NCBI GenBank assembly: GCA_050485365.1
Contig: JBJHBH010000008.1
Span: forward strand, 1-64,000
DNA length: 64,000 bases
Direction: 5' to 3'
Source: JARFUG01 sp050485365
GTDB taxonomy: Bacteria > Desulfobacterota > Desulfuromonadia > Desulfuromonadales > JACZKF01
The notes below the pieces were generated by a model. It was not told the DNA's origin. It did not search any database and worked only from the letters and a program-made list of their open reading frames with translations. Of this stretch, positions 16,535 to 23,968 are shown in pieces (position 1 is the first letter of the stretch; each line of letters starts with the position of its first letter). A program made the translations under genes and the position numbers.

Positions 16535-18783
16535 GAGGAGACCAGCTCGCCGATGAAGAGGCTGCCGTTGTGGACGAGGAAGCAACTCGGCATCCCCGCG
16601 GTGAGCTCGGCGAGGCGCCGGGCGTGGTTCTCCTCGTCCCCCTCCTCCGGCGTCGCCAGCCCCAGCATCACCAGATCCGCCCCGCCGCTTTCGCGCAGGA
16701 TCACCTCCTTCACGCTCGTCCCCTCCGGTTTGATCATCACGTCGATCTCGGCCGAGATGCGGATCTCGGGGATGAGCTTCTCCAGGAAGCGCTCGGTCTT
16801 CTCCTGCATCAGGCGGTTCGAGGCCACCGAGAGGATGCGGATCTGCGACCCGCGCCACTCGGGGTTGCGGGTGAGCAGGAACGAGAGCAGCAGCATCAGG
16901 TCGCCGTTTCGCTGCAGCCCCCCCCACCAGATATGCACGCTGCGCCGCTTCCCCTCGCGCAAGGGGGCCAGGGGTTTGAGCCGCCCGATCATCAAGGAGA
17001 TCCCCAGGCGCTTCAGGTGCCGTATGACGCGCAGAAAGTGGACCTGGCGATCGAACTCGTCGGGCCACCCCAGAAGGACGGTGTTGCTCTCGATGCCGGC
17101 GATGCCGCTCGCCTGCGCCACCGTGACGATACCCCTCTCGACATTCTGCACCACGTCGACCTCGCCGAAGGCGACGATCCCCTCGCGCTTGAGGACCGTC
17201 TCGATCTCCTTGCGCCGCTTGGCGATGTCGAGATCGAGGTGCAGCAGATCCCCCTCCACCAACTCGCACACGGTGACGATGCCGCGGTCCTCGCTGAACC
17301 AGGAGCCGTAGCGCACCAGATCGAGGCGTCGCTCGACGTTGCCGACGAAGACCAGCACGTGGGGGCGCCAGTTGCGCGCCGTCATCGGCCGGTCCGCCAG
17401 GCGGATGAGCGCCCAGCGGATGAGCGCCTCGTAGATGTCGCGGCGCACATCCCCCCAGTGCTCCTTGGCGACGCGGCGCCGCAGCACGAGCCACAGCAGC
17501 ATCACGGTGAGCAGCGCCGTGATCGTGGCCGGCAGGTTGATCAGCGTCATCGCCGCGAAGCACCCCAGCGCGCCGGCGAGGCTGATCGGCCAGGGGACGT
17601 CGACGCGGGGGCGCCACGCCGGGTTCCCCGAGAGCTTCTCCAGCGCCGCCACCAGGTTGATGGTGCCGTAGACGGTGAGGAAGAACATGGTGACGACGGT
17701 GGCGACGGTGTTCAGATTCCCCAGCAGGACGGCGCTCAGGGCGATGGCCAGGGTGACGAAGAGACCGACGATCGGCTCCTTGGGGGCGCCGTTGTTGCCG
17801 TTGATCTCCTGGACGGAGTGCTTTTTCTGCGAGGAGAAGTCGGCGATCAGCGCCTGCAGGGTGCGCGGCGCCGCGAGCATCGATCCGACGGCCGAGGAGA
17901 AGATGGCCCCCCAGAGTCCCGGCAGGATGAGCCAGGGGCCGAGAACGGCGATCTGCGTCCAGACAAGCGGATCGGTGCGCAGCGTCTCGGCGTCGCTCCC
18001 CAGAAAGAGGAGGATCGGAACGAGCAGATAGACGACGAATCCGGTCAAGGTGGCCAGGATCGTCCCCTTGGGGATCGACTTGCGCGGATCGGCCAGATCG
18101 CCCGAGAGGCTCAGCCCGGCCATGATGCCGGTCACCGCGGGGAAGAAGACGGCGAAGACGAGCCAGAAATCGACCCCTTCAACGGGGGCGACGGCCTGAA
18201 CGCCCTCCGGGGGCTCGCCCGTCAGGACGCCCGCCGCCAGGGCGAGGAGCGAGACGGCGATGAGCGCCATGACCGGCAGCTGGGTTCGCAGCGCCGCGCC
18301 GGCGCCGCGAAAGGCCAGGGCCGCCACCAGGGCGATGATCACGAGGGTCGTCGCCTGGATCGGCACATCGGGCCAGACGATGCGCAGCGATTCGGCCAGA
18401 CCGAAGGAGTAGAGGGTGACCGAGAGGGCCTGGGAGAGAAAGAGAGGGAAGCCGATGGCGGCACCGATGTCGACGCCGAGGCTTCGCGAGATCATGAAGT
18501 ACGCCCCGCCGACGCCGACCCGGGAGTTGGTGGCCACCGCCGAGAGGCACAGCGAGGTGACGAGGGTGATGGAGTTGGCCATCGCCACGATGAGCAGGGC
18601 GCGGCCGATCCCGACCTCTCCGACGACCCACCCGAAGCGCAGGTACATGATGACGCCGAGGATGGTGAGGATGGTCGGGGTGTAGACGCCGAGAAAGGTG
18701 CCGAGCCCCGAGGGGCGGGGCCGCCTCAGGCGCTCTTTTCTGTCCGAAGGGGTTTTGGAAAGGTTTTTGAAAATTTGGCGCAT
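16531..18783 (-). CDS. SLC12-like amino acid/cation-chloride permease
   Basis: A 750-aa membrane transporter of the APC superfamily. The N-terminus has the SLC12 look (GLGTFLGVYTPTILTILGVI, then LRFGWVVGEVG), about twelve membrane helices reach to residue 440, and a long cytoplasmic C-terminal domain of about 300 residues follows, as in eukaryotic cation-chloride cotransporters and their bacterial relatives. The substrate is not predictable. The TAG stop falls within a palindromic repeat. Upstream on the same strand lie the selenoprotein candidate and the Slp-like lipoprotein. Confidence 0.85.
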   Translation of the reverse strand: MRQIFKNLSKTPSDRKERLRRPRPSGLGTFLGVYTPTILTILGVIMYLRFGWVVGEVGIGRALLIVAMANSITLVTSLCLSAVATNSRVGVGGAYFMISRSLGVDIGAAIGFPLFLSQALSVTLYSFGLAESLRIVWPDVPIQATTLVIIALVAALAFRGAGAALRTQLPVMALIAVSLLALAAGVLTGEPPEGVQAVAPVEGVDFWLVFAVFFPAVTGIMAGLSLSGDLADPRKSIPKGTILATLTGFVVYLLVPILLFLGSDAETLRTDPLVWTQIAVLGPWLILPGLWGAIFSSAVGSMLAAPRTLQALIADFSSQKKHSVQEINGNNGAPKEPIVGLFVTLAIALSAVLLGNLNTVATVVTMFFLTVYGTINLVAALEKLSGNPAWRPRVDVPWPISLAGALGCFAAMTLINLPATITALLTVMLLWLVLRRRVAKEHWGDVRRDIYEALIRWALIRLADRPMTARNWRPHVLVFVGNVERRLDLVRYGSWFSEDRGIVTVCELVEGDLLHLDLDIAKRRKEIETVLKREGIVAFGEVDVVQNVERGIVTVAQASGIAGIESNTVLLGWPDEFDRQVHFLRVIRHLKRLGISLMIGRLKPLAPLREGKRRSVHIWWGGLQRNGDLMLLLSFLLTRNPEWRGSQIRILSVASNRLMQEKTERFLEKLIPEIRISAEIDVMIKPEGTSVKEVILRESGGADLVMLGLATPEEGDEENHARRLAELTAGMPSCFLVHNGSLFIGELVSS

Positions 18784-18922
18784 CGCATCTCCCGGGAGCG
18801 ACTATTTAAGCCGAAACCGAAGGAGATTGCCAGCTTTTCCGAAACGCGCGCCCGCAATGGGGAAGGCGCGCTCCCGGGCTCGACCGGCGTCGATGGCGAT
18901 GGTATGATCCGTGGCGGGGGAG

Positions 18923-19111
18923 CTACTTCTGCGGGTTTTCACCCGGAAGGAGGGCGAAGACGGTGCCGACGGCCAATCCGAACAGGGCCCCTGACCAGGG
19001 GCTCGCGAGGGCGCCTCATATGCCGCCGGCGCATTGGCCGAGATAGCCGAGAAGGGCACCGAAGAGGGCCCCTGCGCCGCAGAAAATCGATATTCGGGTG
19101 ATCCTGTTCAC
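18923..19111 (-). CDS. Candidate selenoprotein, DUF6132-like small membrane protein
   Basis: A 62-codon gene with one in-frame TGA at codon 32 (19018-19016). It starts with GTG at 19111, with GGAGG 4 nt upstream, and ends with TAG at 18923. Reading TGA as Sec (U) gives two glycine-rich membrane segments, CGAGALFGALLGYLGQ and SGALFGLAVGTVFALL, joined by CAGGIUGALASPW. In DUF6132-like proteins, as I know the family, the joining loop reads C-x4-C-x5-P. Here it is C27-x4-U32-x5-P38, so the TGA sits on the conserved second Cys. A small hairpin follows the TGA at a distance suited to a bacterial SECIS. The alternative is a nonsense mutation or a sequence error. It lies between the Slp-like lipoprotein (75 nt upstream) and the SLC12-like gene. 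Confidence 0.68.
18987..19018 (-). promoter_or_regulatory. SECIS-like hairpin after the in-frame TGA
   Basis: On the minus strand GCCCCT (19002-18997) pairs with AGGGGC (18992-18987) around the loop GGTC (18996-18993). The loop begins 19 nt after the TGA (19018-19016) and has G in its first positions. Both features agree with the known loose consensus for bacterial SECIS elements: apical loop about 16-37 nt after UGA, with an early loop G. Confidence 0.55.
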
Positions 19112-19186
19112 ATATCCTCCCTGTTGCGGCCCCTGTTGGAGAGCGTGCGCCCCCGGGGGCGGACGAGCGCTTCGCGCCTTCGTCGC

Positions 19187-19687
19187 TCAGCGGCTGATGC
19201 CGATCCCGATGCCGACGCCGAATCGGGTGCGGGTCGCTTCGGGATGGTCCGTCGGCGTCCAGAGGCGCATCTCGTGGGCGCTCAGCACCGGGTAGCGGTA
19301 ATCGAGCTCGTCGATGCGCCCGGTGCGGCTCCCCTGAACCTGGCCCACGACGGTGACGAGGCGCCCCGGCCGGTAGATGGCCGGATCGCGGAAGGCGGGG
19401 TCGGTAACGAGGAAGCGGCCCGCCGAGCGGTTGACGGCGCTGATGCGGCCGCGCCCGTCGAGGGGATGCTGGACGATCTCGAATACGGTGCCGCTCTCCT
19501 TGTCGGTGCGCACCGAGGCGATGGTGCCGCCGACGAGCAGATAGTCGCCCACATGGCGCTCGGGCTCACGGATCAGTTCTTCAAAGGTGAGCTGCGGGTC
19601 GACGAGCTGCATCGCCTCGCGGCTGACGGCCGGGGCGCACGCCGTGACGAGCAGCAAGGCGATGGCGGCGAGGATGAGGGGACGCAT
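19187..19687 (-). CDS. Slp-family outer-membrane lipoprotein
   Basis: A 166-aa lipoprotein. The signal sequence MRPLILAAIALLLVTAC ends in a lipobox Cys. The body matches the Slp (starvation lipoprotein) pattern: a repeated beta-strand domain with VGDYLLVGGTIASVRTD, VNRSAGRFLVTDP and RPGRLVTVVGQVQG. Slp-type proteins are anchored in the outer membrane and linked to starvation or acid stress in E. coli; the function here is inferred only by family. ATG at 19687 with GGGAGG 8 nt upstream. It probably leads an operon with the selenoprotein candidate. Confidence 0.8.
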   Translation of the reverse strand: MRPLILAAIALLLVTACAPAVSREAMQLVDPQLTFEELIREPERHVGDYLLVGGTIASVRTDKESGTVFEIVQHPLDGRGRISAVNRSAGRFLVTDPAFRDPAIYRPGRLVTVVGQVQGSRTGRIDELDYRYPVLSAHEMRLWTPTDHPEATRTRFGVGIGIGISR

Positions 19688-19783
19688 GTCGATGACCTCC
19701 CTTCGCAAGGATATAGTGTCAGTGTGGGGCACCCCCGCAGCGCTGTCAAGAGGGGCGGCCCGTGTCGCGAGAGAGGATCGGCC

Positions 19784-20035
19784 ATGATGGTGAGAAACGA
19801 GGACGTGGTGCAGGTGACGACGGAAATCCCCGAGGGGCATCTGCATCTGCGTACCACGCTGCAGTTGGTGGACGGAACGGCTGTGGTGCTGCAGGAAGCG
19901 ACGATGGCGGCCCTGGTGCGGGCCTACGTCGCGGTGAAGACCGATCCGCTGCGCGAGCGCGTGGTGCTGACGGGGCGCAAGGTCGCCGAGCGAAAGAAGG
20001 GGTATGCCGAGTGGCAGCTTCTGGAGGTCGAATGA
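19784..20035 (+). CDS. Hypothetical protein
   Basis: An 83-aa soluble protein, mostly beta and alpha in alternation (VVQVTTEIPEGHLHLRTTL, then TMAALVRAYVAVK). I do not recognise the family. GAGAGGA lies upstream of an ATG pair at 19784/19787. The stop overlaps the next start (ATGA at 20032), so the two are translationally coupled. Confidence 0.65.
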   Translation: MMVRNEDVVQVTTEIPEGHLHLRTTLQLVDGTAVVLQEATMAALVRAYVAVKTDPLRERVVLTGRKVAERKKGYAEWQLLEVE

Positions 20036-20661
20036 AAAAGGGAGATCCGAAGAAAAAGGACGCAGAAGTGAAGAAGGAGGAAGAGGAGCCGATCCTTTTC
20101 CCGAAGCGTCCCAAGGCCCCCCCTTCGGTGCGGATCGGCGCGGCCGTCGCGTTGTTGCTGCTGCTGTGGGCGATGTACCACTACGCCGCCCGTACGGCCG
20201 CCGCCGAAGCGCCGCAGCGGGCGGAGCCCCCCGGCGTCGCCGCCTTCGGGGGGCGATCACCCCTGCCCCAGAAATCCCTTGATCCGCGCGATGTAGTTGC
20301 GCGTCTCGGTCGGAAGGAACGTTCCGTCGCTGCGGTCGAGGTTCCCCGGCCCCCAGTTGTAGGCCGCCAGGGCCTTGTCGAGGTCGCCGTCGTAGCGATC
20401 GAGCATCATCCTGAGATAGCGCGTTCCGCCGAAGACGTTCTGCTCGGGGTCGAAGGGGTCGCTCACCCCCATGTCGCGGGCCGTGCCGGGCATGAGCTGC
20501 ATGAGCCCCTGTGCGCCGGCGGGGGAGACCGCCACGGGGTTGAAGGAGCTTTCGGCGCGGATGACCGCCCGCACGAGCTCGGGGGCGAGGTTGTAGCGCT
20601 CGGCGGCCCGCGCGACGATGCCGTCGAGGGAGTCTTTCGGGGGCGACGCGACGCTGAATGA
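20032..20661 (+). CDS. Hypothetical protein with one membrane helix; 3' part doubtful
   Basis: The start is convincing: the ATG overlaps the previous stop, GGAGG lies 4 nt upstream, and a Lys/Glu-rich N-terminus (KKGDPKKKDAEVKKEEEE) is followed by a hydrophobic helix (IGAAVALLLLLWAMYHYA, about residues 35-52). After about codon 75 the frame runs antisense through the lytic transglycosylase gene (20257-20991) for 400 nt and loses protein-like character. The natural end may have been lost, or the frame may be open simply because of high GC. Treat only about 20032-20260 as supported. Confidence 0.4.
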   Translation: MKKGDPKKKDAEVKKEEEEPILFPKRPKAPPSVRIGAAVALLLLLWAMYHYAARTAAAEAPQRAEPPGVAAFGGRSPLPQKSLDPRDVVARLGRKERSVAAVEVPRPPVVGRQGLVEVAVVAIEHHPEIARSAEDVLLGVEGVAHPHVAGRAGHELHEPLCAGGGDRHGVEGAFGADDRPHELGGEVVALGGPRDDAVEGVFRGRRDAE

Positions 20662-20991
20662 CGCCTTGCGGGTGACTTCCGGGGCCGACGTGTCAACGTT
20701 TCGACTCGCGGCGCCGTAGCGGGCGAGGAGGGCGTTGATGTGCTGCTGACTCGGCAGGACGGCGTTCTCGTCGGAGCCCTCTCCCCAGTTGAGGGAGGCG
20801 CTGAGCATCTGCATCTTTGCCGCGTGGGCGATCATCTGGGCCTGAAGCGCCAGAGATTCCGAAGACTTGCCGGGCGGCAGAGCGCTCTGGAGCGCCTCGG
20901 CGAAGCGCTCCGTCTCGGTGTGGCTGCGCCCGCTCTCCTTCGGCGCTGCGGGGGTGTTGACGGACGGGGTTTGGATGGGGGGGATCGACAT
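20257..20991 (-). CDS. Lytic transglycosylase, SLT domain
   Basis: A 244-aa protein. The last 130 residues form a goose-type lysozyme/SLT fold: catalytic Glu in VIRAESSFNP, then VSPAGAQGLMQLMPGTARDM, NVFGGTRYLRMML and ALAAYNWGPG. It cleaves peptidoglycan glycan strands to 1,6-anhydromuropeptides. The N-terminal 110 residues are low-complexity and contain no Sec signal, so export by another route (for instance a flagellar or other secretion machine) is possible. The ATG at 20991 has AAGGAG 9 nt upstream; the in-frame ATG at 21009 overlaps that binding site and is not used. Confidence 0.85.
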   Translation of the reverse strand: MSIPPIQTPSVNTPAAPKESGRSHTETERFAEALQSALPPGKSSESLALQAQMIAHAAKMQMLSASLNWGEGSDENAVLPSQQHINALLARYGAASRNVDTSAPEVTRKASFSVASPPKDSLDGIVARAAERYNLAPELVRAVIRAESSFNPVAVSPAGAQGLMQLMPGTARDMGVSDPFDPEQNVFGGTRYLRMMLDRYDGDLDKALAAYNWGPGNLDRSDGTFLPTETRNYIARIKGFLGQG

Positions 20992-21079
20992 GCCCTCGAG
21001 CTCCTTCATGGGGTGGACACCGATCGGTTTGCAGAGGGCATGCCAAATCGGGAAGGTGTCGCCCTTGCCCGCCCGTGCA

Positions 21080-21973
21080 TCATGGGGCAGCCAAGGGGCT
21101 CATCCGCACCAGCCCCAGGGCGGCCTGCTCGGCGTCGTTTCGGACGGCGGGGCTGAGCCTGCGCACCCAGCGCGCGGGGAGGGCGTCGAGGCCGTAGAAG
21201 GCGCCGGCGATCATCCCGGCGATGGCGCCGGTGGTGTCGGCATCCCCCCCCTGGTTGACGACGCCGACGAGGCACTCTTCGAAGTCGCCCGTGGTGAAGA
21301 GATAGTTGAAGACCGTCTGCAGCGTATCGACCACGTAGGCGGTGGCGTTGCCGCGGTAGGCGTTGAAGCGGAAGGAGGGGTGCTTCGCCGTCAGCTCGCG
21401 GGTGAGGGCGTGCAGGGCGAAGCGGTCGGCGCCCAGAATCGCCTGCTGCACCATGCGCCCGACGCAGAGGCAGGCGGCGTCGGAGAGGGGGTGGTTGTGG
21501 GTGAGGCGCGCCTGCGCCAGGGCGCAGCGCTCAAGCATCGCCTCGTCCCCCAGGGTGAGCAGGGCGACTGGGGCCATGCGCATGACGGCGCCGTTGCCGG
21601 CGTCCCACTCGTTGAAGGGGACTTCAAGGCGCCCCGAGACGATATAGCCGCGGATCCCCCGAAGGCAGGTGGCGCCGACGTCGGGGGGATTGCTCTTGAG
21701 CCACGCTGCGAGCTCCTCGGCGACGGCCGTCAGGTTCCACCCTCCGCATCGCAGCGCCGCCCGCGCGATGCACAGCGCCATCTGCGTATCGTCGGTCACC
21801 TCCCCCGCCTTCAGGCCGAGCCAGCCGCCCCCGACGATTTTGCGATGAACCTTGTGCTTCGCCCGGATCTCCCCCGGCGTCATGAACTCCGTCGTCGCTC
21901 CCAGAGCGTCGCCGAGGGCCATCCCCAGAAACGCCGCCAGAGCACGCTGCTCAATGTCCGTGCGTGAGATCAT
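21080..21973 (-). CDS. draG: ADP-ribosyl-[dinitrogen reductase] glycohydrolase
   Basis: A 297-aa ADP-ribosylglycohydrolase, removing ADP-ribose from the regulated Arg of nitrogenase Fe protein and so reactivating it. Metal-binding signatures of the family are present: LGMALGDALGATTEF near the N-terminus, GEVTDDTQMAL, GNGAVMRMAPVAL, and the C-terminal NQGGDADTTGAIAG. The assignment to DraG rather than a general hydrolase rests on the draT gene immediately upstream on the same strand (48 nt). No nitrogenase structural genes are in the window. Confidence 0.9.
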   Translation of the reverse strand: MISRTDIEQRALAAFLGMALGDALGATTEFMTPGEIRAKHKVHRKIVGGGWLGLKAGEVTDDTQMALCIARAALRCGGWNLTAVAEELAAWLKSNPPDVGATCLRGIRGYIVSGRLEVPFNEWDAGNGAVMRMAPVALLTLGDEAMLERCALAQARLTHNHPLSDAACLCVGRMVQQAILGADRFALHALTRELTAKHPSFRFNAYRGNATAYVVDTLQTVFNYLFTTGDFEECLVGVVNQGGDADTTGAIAGMIAGAFYGLDALPARWVRRLSPAVRNDAEQAALGLVRMSPLAAP

Positions 21974-22004
21974 AAGAGATTCAATTCAAAATTAAAAATT
22001 CAAC

Positions 22005-22024
22005 ATTCACAATTGCCTTTCTCA
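22005..22024. repeat. 20-bp direct repeat, copy at the draT 3' end
   Basis: Identical to 22876-22895 (sequence ATTCACAATTGCCTTTCTCA). It includes the stop codon of draT and is continued by A/T-rich TTGAAT-type tandem motifs, in strong contrast to the GC-rich genes. Confidence 0.6.
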
Positions 22025-22810
22025 TCCTCCGATCATCACCTCCACCTCGTACTCCCCGCCGATCACCAGAACCTCCTCCTCTCCCTTGAGCAGGGGCGAG
22101 GGGAGGATGTCGCTGCAAAAGAAGATCTTGAACAGGGGAACCTCGGCCTTCAGGACGCGGGAGCCGAACTCCCAGGCGCGCTCGAAGTCGGTGGTGAAGG
22201 AGTTGAGGTTGTTCAGGCGCAGCAGGTATCGCCGCCCCTGGCGCTCCAGAATCCGATGCTCGTCGAAATTGTGGATTCCGCGGTACAGGGAGAGGTGCGA
22301 CAGGCCGGGGTGGCGCCGGGCGAGCTCGCTCTGGACGAACTCGAAGAGGAGATCGAGCTGGAAGTGCAGGGCGCTGGTGCGCTCGGCCCCCTTCATCCGG
22401 TCGACGGTGTAGAGAAAGTAAGCCTCGGAGTGGATGTCGTCGATCGTCTCACGATGAAAGGTCGGAGCGATCCCGAAGCGGCTCTCCACCCACCCTTTTA
22501 GAACCGCCCCCTCCAGGGAGTTGGCGTCGAACATCCACCCCCGCAAAAACCGCAGGTAGCTCTTTTTCAGGCTCTTTCGCCCCCGCTCCGACGTCTCGCG
22601 CTCCCACTGGTGGAGCTGAAAGGTGACGTCCATGTAGTCGTGAAAGAGCGCCGCGCGCTCGGTTGGATCGGCAAGCCCTTGCAGACGATGGAAAAGAAGG
22701 CTGTGCGTCCGGCGCACCCCTTGGATCTCCAGAGCCTTGGGGTGGCTCTGGTAGTGCCGCGATGCGATGACCCAGGGGGGGAGGGTGCAGAGATTGAAAG
22801 GAGAAGACAT
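22022..22810 (-). CDS. draT: NAD+-dinitrogen-reductase ADP-D-ribosyltransferase
   Basis: A 262-aa enzyme that ADP-ribosylates nitrogenase reductase with NAD+ in response to ammonium or darkness/energy stress, switching it off. Family features seen include NLCTLPPWVIASRHYQSHP at the N-terminus, LRFLRGWMFDANSLEGAVLKGWVESRFG, and LYRGIHNF with downstream LLRLNNLNSFTTDFERAWEFG. ATG at 22810; no clear Shine-Dalgarno sequence is visible, as the leader is A/T-rich repeat. It is followed by draG. Its presence implies a diazotroph or former diazotroph. Confidence 0.9.
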   Translation of the reverse strand: MSSPFNLCTLPPWVIASRHYQSHPKALEIQGVRRTHSLLFHRLQGLADPTERAALFHDYMDVTFQLHQWERETSERGRKSLKKSYLRFLRGWMFDANSLEGAVLKGWVESRFGIAPTFHRETIDDIHSEAYFLYTVDRMKGAERTSALHFQLDLLFEFVQSELARRHPGLSHLSLYRGIHNFDEHRILERQGRRYLLRLNNLNSFTTDFERAWEFGSRVLKAEVPLFKIFFCSDILPSPLLKGEEEVLVIGGEYEVEVMIGG

Positions 22811-22875
22811 AGGGAGACCAATTTTGAATGTTGAATTTTGAATTGAAATCAAAGGCCTTAAGCCCTTAATTCAAA

Positions 22876-22895
22876 ATTCACAATTGCCTTTCTCA
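22876..22895. repeat. 20-bp direct repeat, copy at the 3' end of the ANTAR gene
   Basis: Identical to 22005-22024. It contains the stop codon of the ANTAR regulator gene (22893-22895) and leads into an A/T-rich spacer (22811-22875) with repeated TTGAAT motifs ahead of draT. Confidence 0.6.
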
Positions 22896-23456
22896 GCTTT
22901 CCATCAACAGGATCGCTTCGGCCACCTCCTTGAGGCTTTTGCGCTTGTCCATGGCGATCTTCTGCATCTTGCGGTAGGCCTCGGGCTCGCTCATCCCCTT
23001 TTTGATGAGGGTCCCCTTGGCCTTCTCGATGACCTTTCGGACTTCGATCGTCTCCTTGAGGCGGTTCACTTCGTCGCGAAGGGTGGATGCCTGCATGAAG
23101 TGGTGGATGGCCAGGTCGACGGCGGGGTGAAGCTGCTCCTCCCGGAACGGTTTGACGACATAGCTCATGACGCCGGCAAGGCGCGCCCGCTTCACGTTTC
23201 GCGCGTCGGTGGTCCCGGTCAGCAGGACGATGGGGGTCGGCGCATCTTTGCCTATTTTTTCAGCGGCGCTGATGCCGTCGAGGACAGGCATGGTGACGTC
23301 CATGACGATGAGAAGGGGGGTGCGCACCAGGGCGAGATCGACCGCCTCTTTGCCGTTCGCGGCTTCGAGAATCTCCTCGAAGCCGTAGGCGCAGAGGGCT
23401 TCGGCGACCTGGCGGCGGATCAACGGTTCGTCGTCGACGACGAGTGCGGTTCGCAT
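22893..23456 (-). CDS. ANTAR-domain response regulator
   Basis: A 187-aa protein: a receiver domain (VVDDEPLIRRQVAE, Asp in LLIVMDVTMPVLDG, Lys in SYVVKPFRE), a short coiled coil and a C-terminal ANTAR RNA-binding domain (KVIEKAKGTLIKKGMSEPEAYRKMQ). ANTAR regulators such as NasR/NasT and AmiR prevent transcription termination by binding paired stem-loops in leader RNAs, often for nitrogen genes. The position beside draT-draG suggests a nitrogen role; this is inference. No partner kinase is adjacent. Confidence 0.88.
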   Translation of the reverse strand: MRTALVVDDEPLIRRQVAEALCAYGFEEILEAANGKEAVDLALVRTPLLIVMDVTMPVLDGISAAEKIGKDAPTPIVLLTGTTDARNVKRARLAGVMSYVVKPFREEQLHPAVDLAIHHFMQASTLRDEVNRLKETIEVRKVIEKAKGTLIKKGMSEPEAYRKMQKIAMDKRKSLKEVAEAILLMES

Positions 23457-23544
23457 CGGAAGGTACCTCCTGGTCTGGTGAGGGTTCGCTGCTATGGTCT
23501 GTGCTCTGCATAAGGAGTGCCGTCTCGGGGCCGCCGTTTAGCTC

Positions 23545-23573
23545 TTGACATGGTACATTCGTCGCCCCATAGT
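23545..23573 (+). promoter_or_regulatory. Putative sigma-70 promoter of the hyp cluster
   Basis: A consensus TTGACA at 23545-23550, a 17-nt spacer and CATAGT at 23568-23573, about 49 nt before hypA. Confidence 0.5.
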
Positions 23574-23621
23574 GAAAAACGTCGTTATATTGAAGGGGGA
23601 CGCGTTCCTCAAAGGGGCACC

Positions 23622-23963
23622 ATGCACGAGCTCGGCATCACCCGCAGCATCGTTGAAATCGCCGAAGAGCACGCCCGGCGCGAGGGGGCGGCCAAGGTCC
23701 TCTCGGTGACCGTCGCCATCGGCGAGCTCTCCGGCGTCGTCCCCGAGGCGGTGGAATTCTGCTTCGAGGCGTGCACCCGCGGCACCTTCATGGAAGGGGC
23801 GCGCCTCATCGTCTCGCGCGTCCCCGGACGCGGACGCTGCGGCGACTGCGGCGCCGAGGTCCCCGTCGAGGTTCAAACCTTCGCGTGCCCCGACTGCGGC
23901 GCCTTCGCTTTGGAGAGGGTGCAGGGGGAGGAGCTTCGCATCATCGAACTGGAGGTCGACTGA
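23622..23963 (+). CDS. hypA: Hydrogenase nickel-insertion protein HypA
   Basis: A 113-aa nickel metallochaperone. The N-terminal MHELGITRSIVEIAE carries the Ni ligands (Met1-His2). Zinc is held by two CxxC pairs, CGDCGAE and CPDCGAF. It works with HypB to deliver nickel to the large subunit after the Fe(CN)2CO group is in place. The ATG at 23622 is fixed by the conserved N-terminus. First gene of hypA-B-C-D-E. Confidence 0.95.
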   Translation: MHELGITRSIVEIAEEHARREGAAKVLSVTVAIGELSGVVPEAVEFCFEACTRGTFMEGARLIVSRVPGRGRCGDCGAEVPVEVQTFACPDCGAFALERVQGEELRIIELEVD

Positions 23964-23968
23964 AAGTT

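Noticed and set aside
19016..19018. The TGA in the DUF6132-like gene as a simple nonsense mutation
   Set aside because: Not excluded, but the exact match to a conserved Cys, intact downstream coding and the SECIS-like hairpin favour selenocysteine; kept as a finding.
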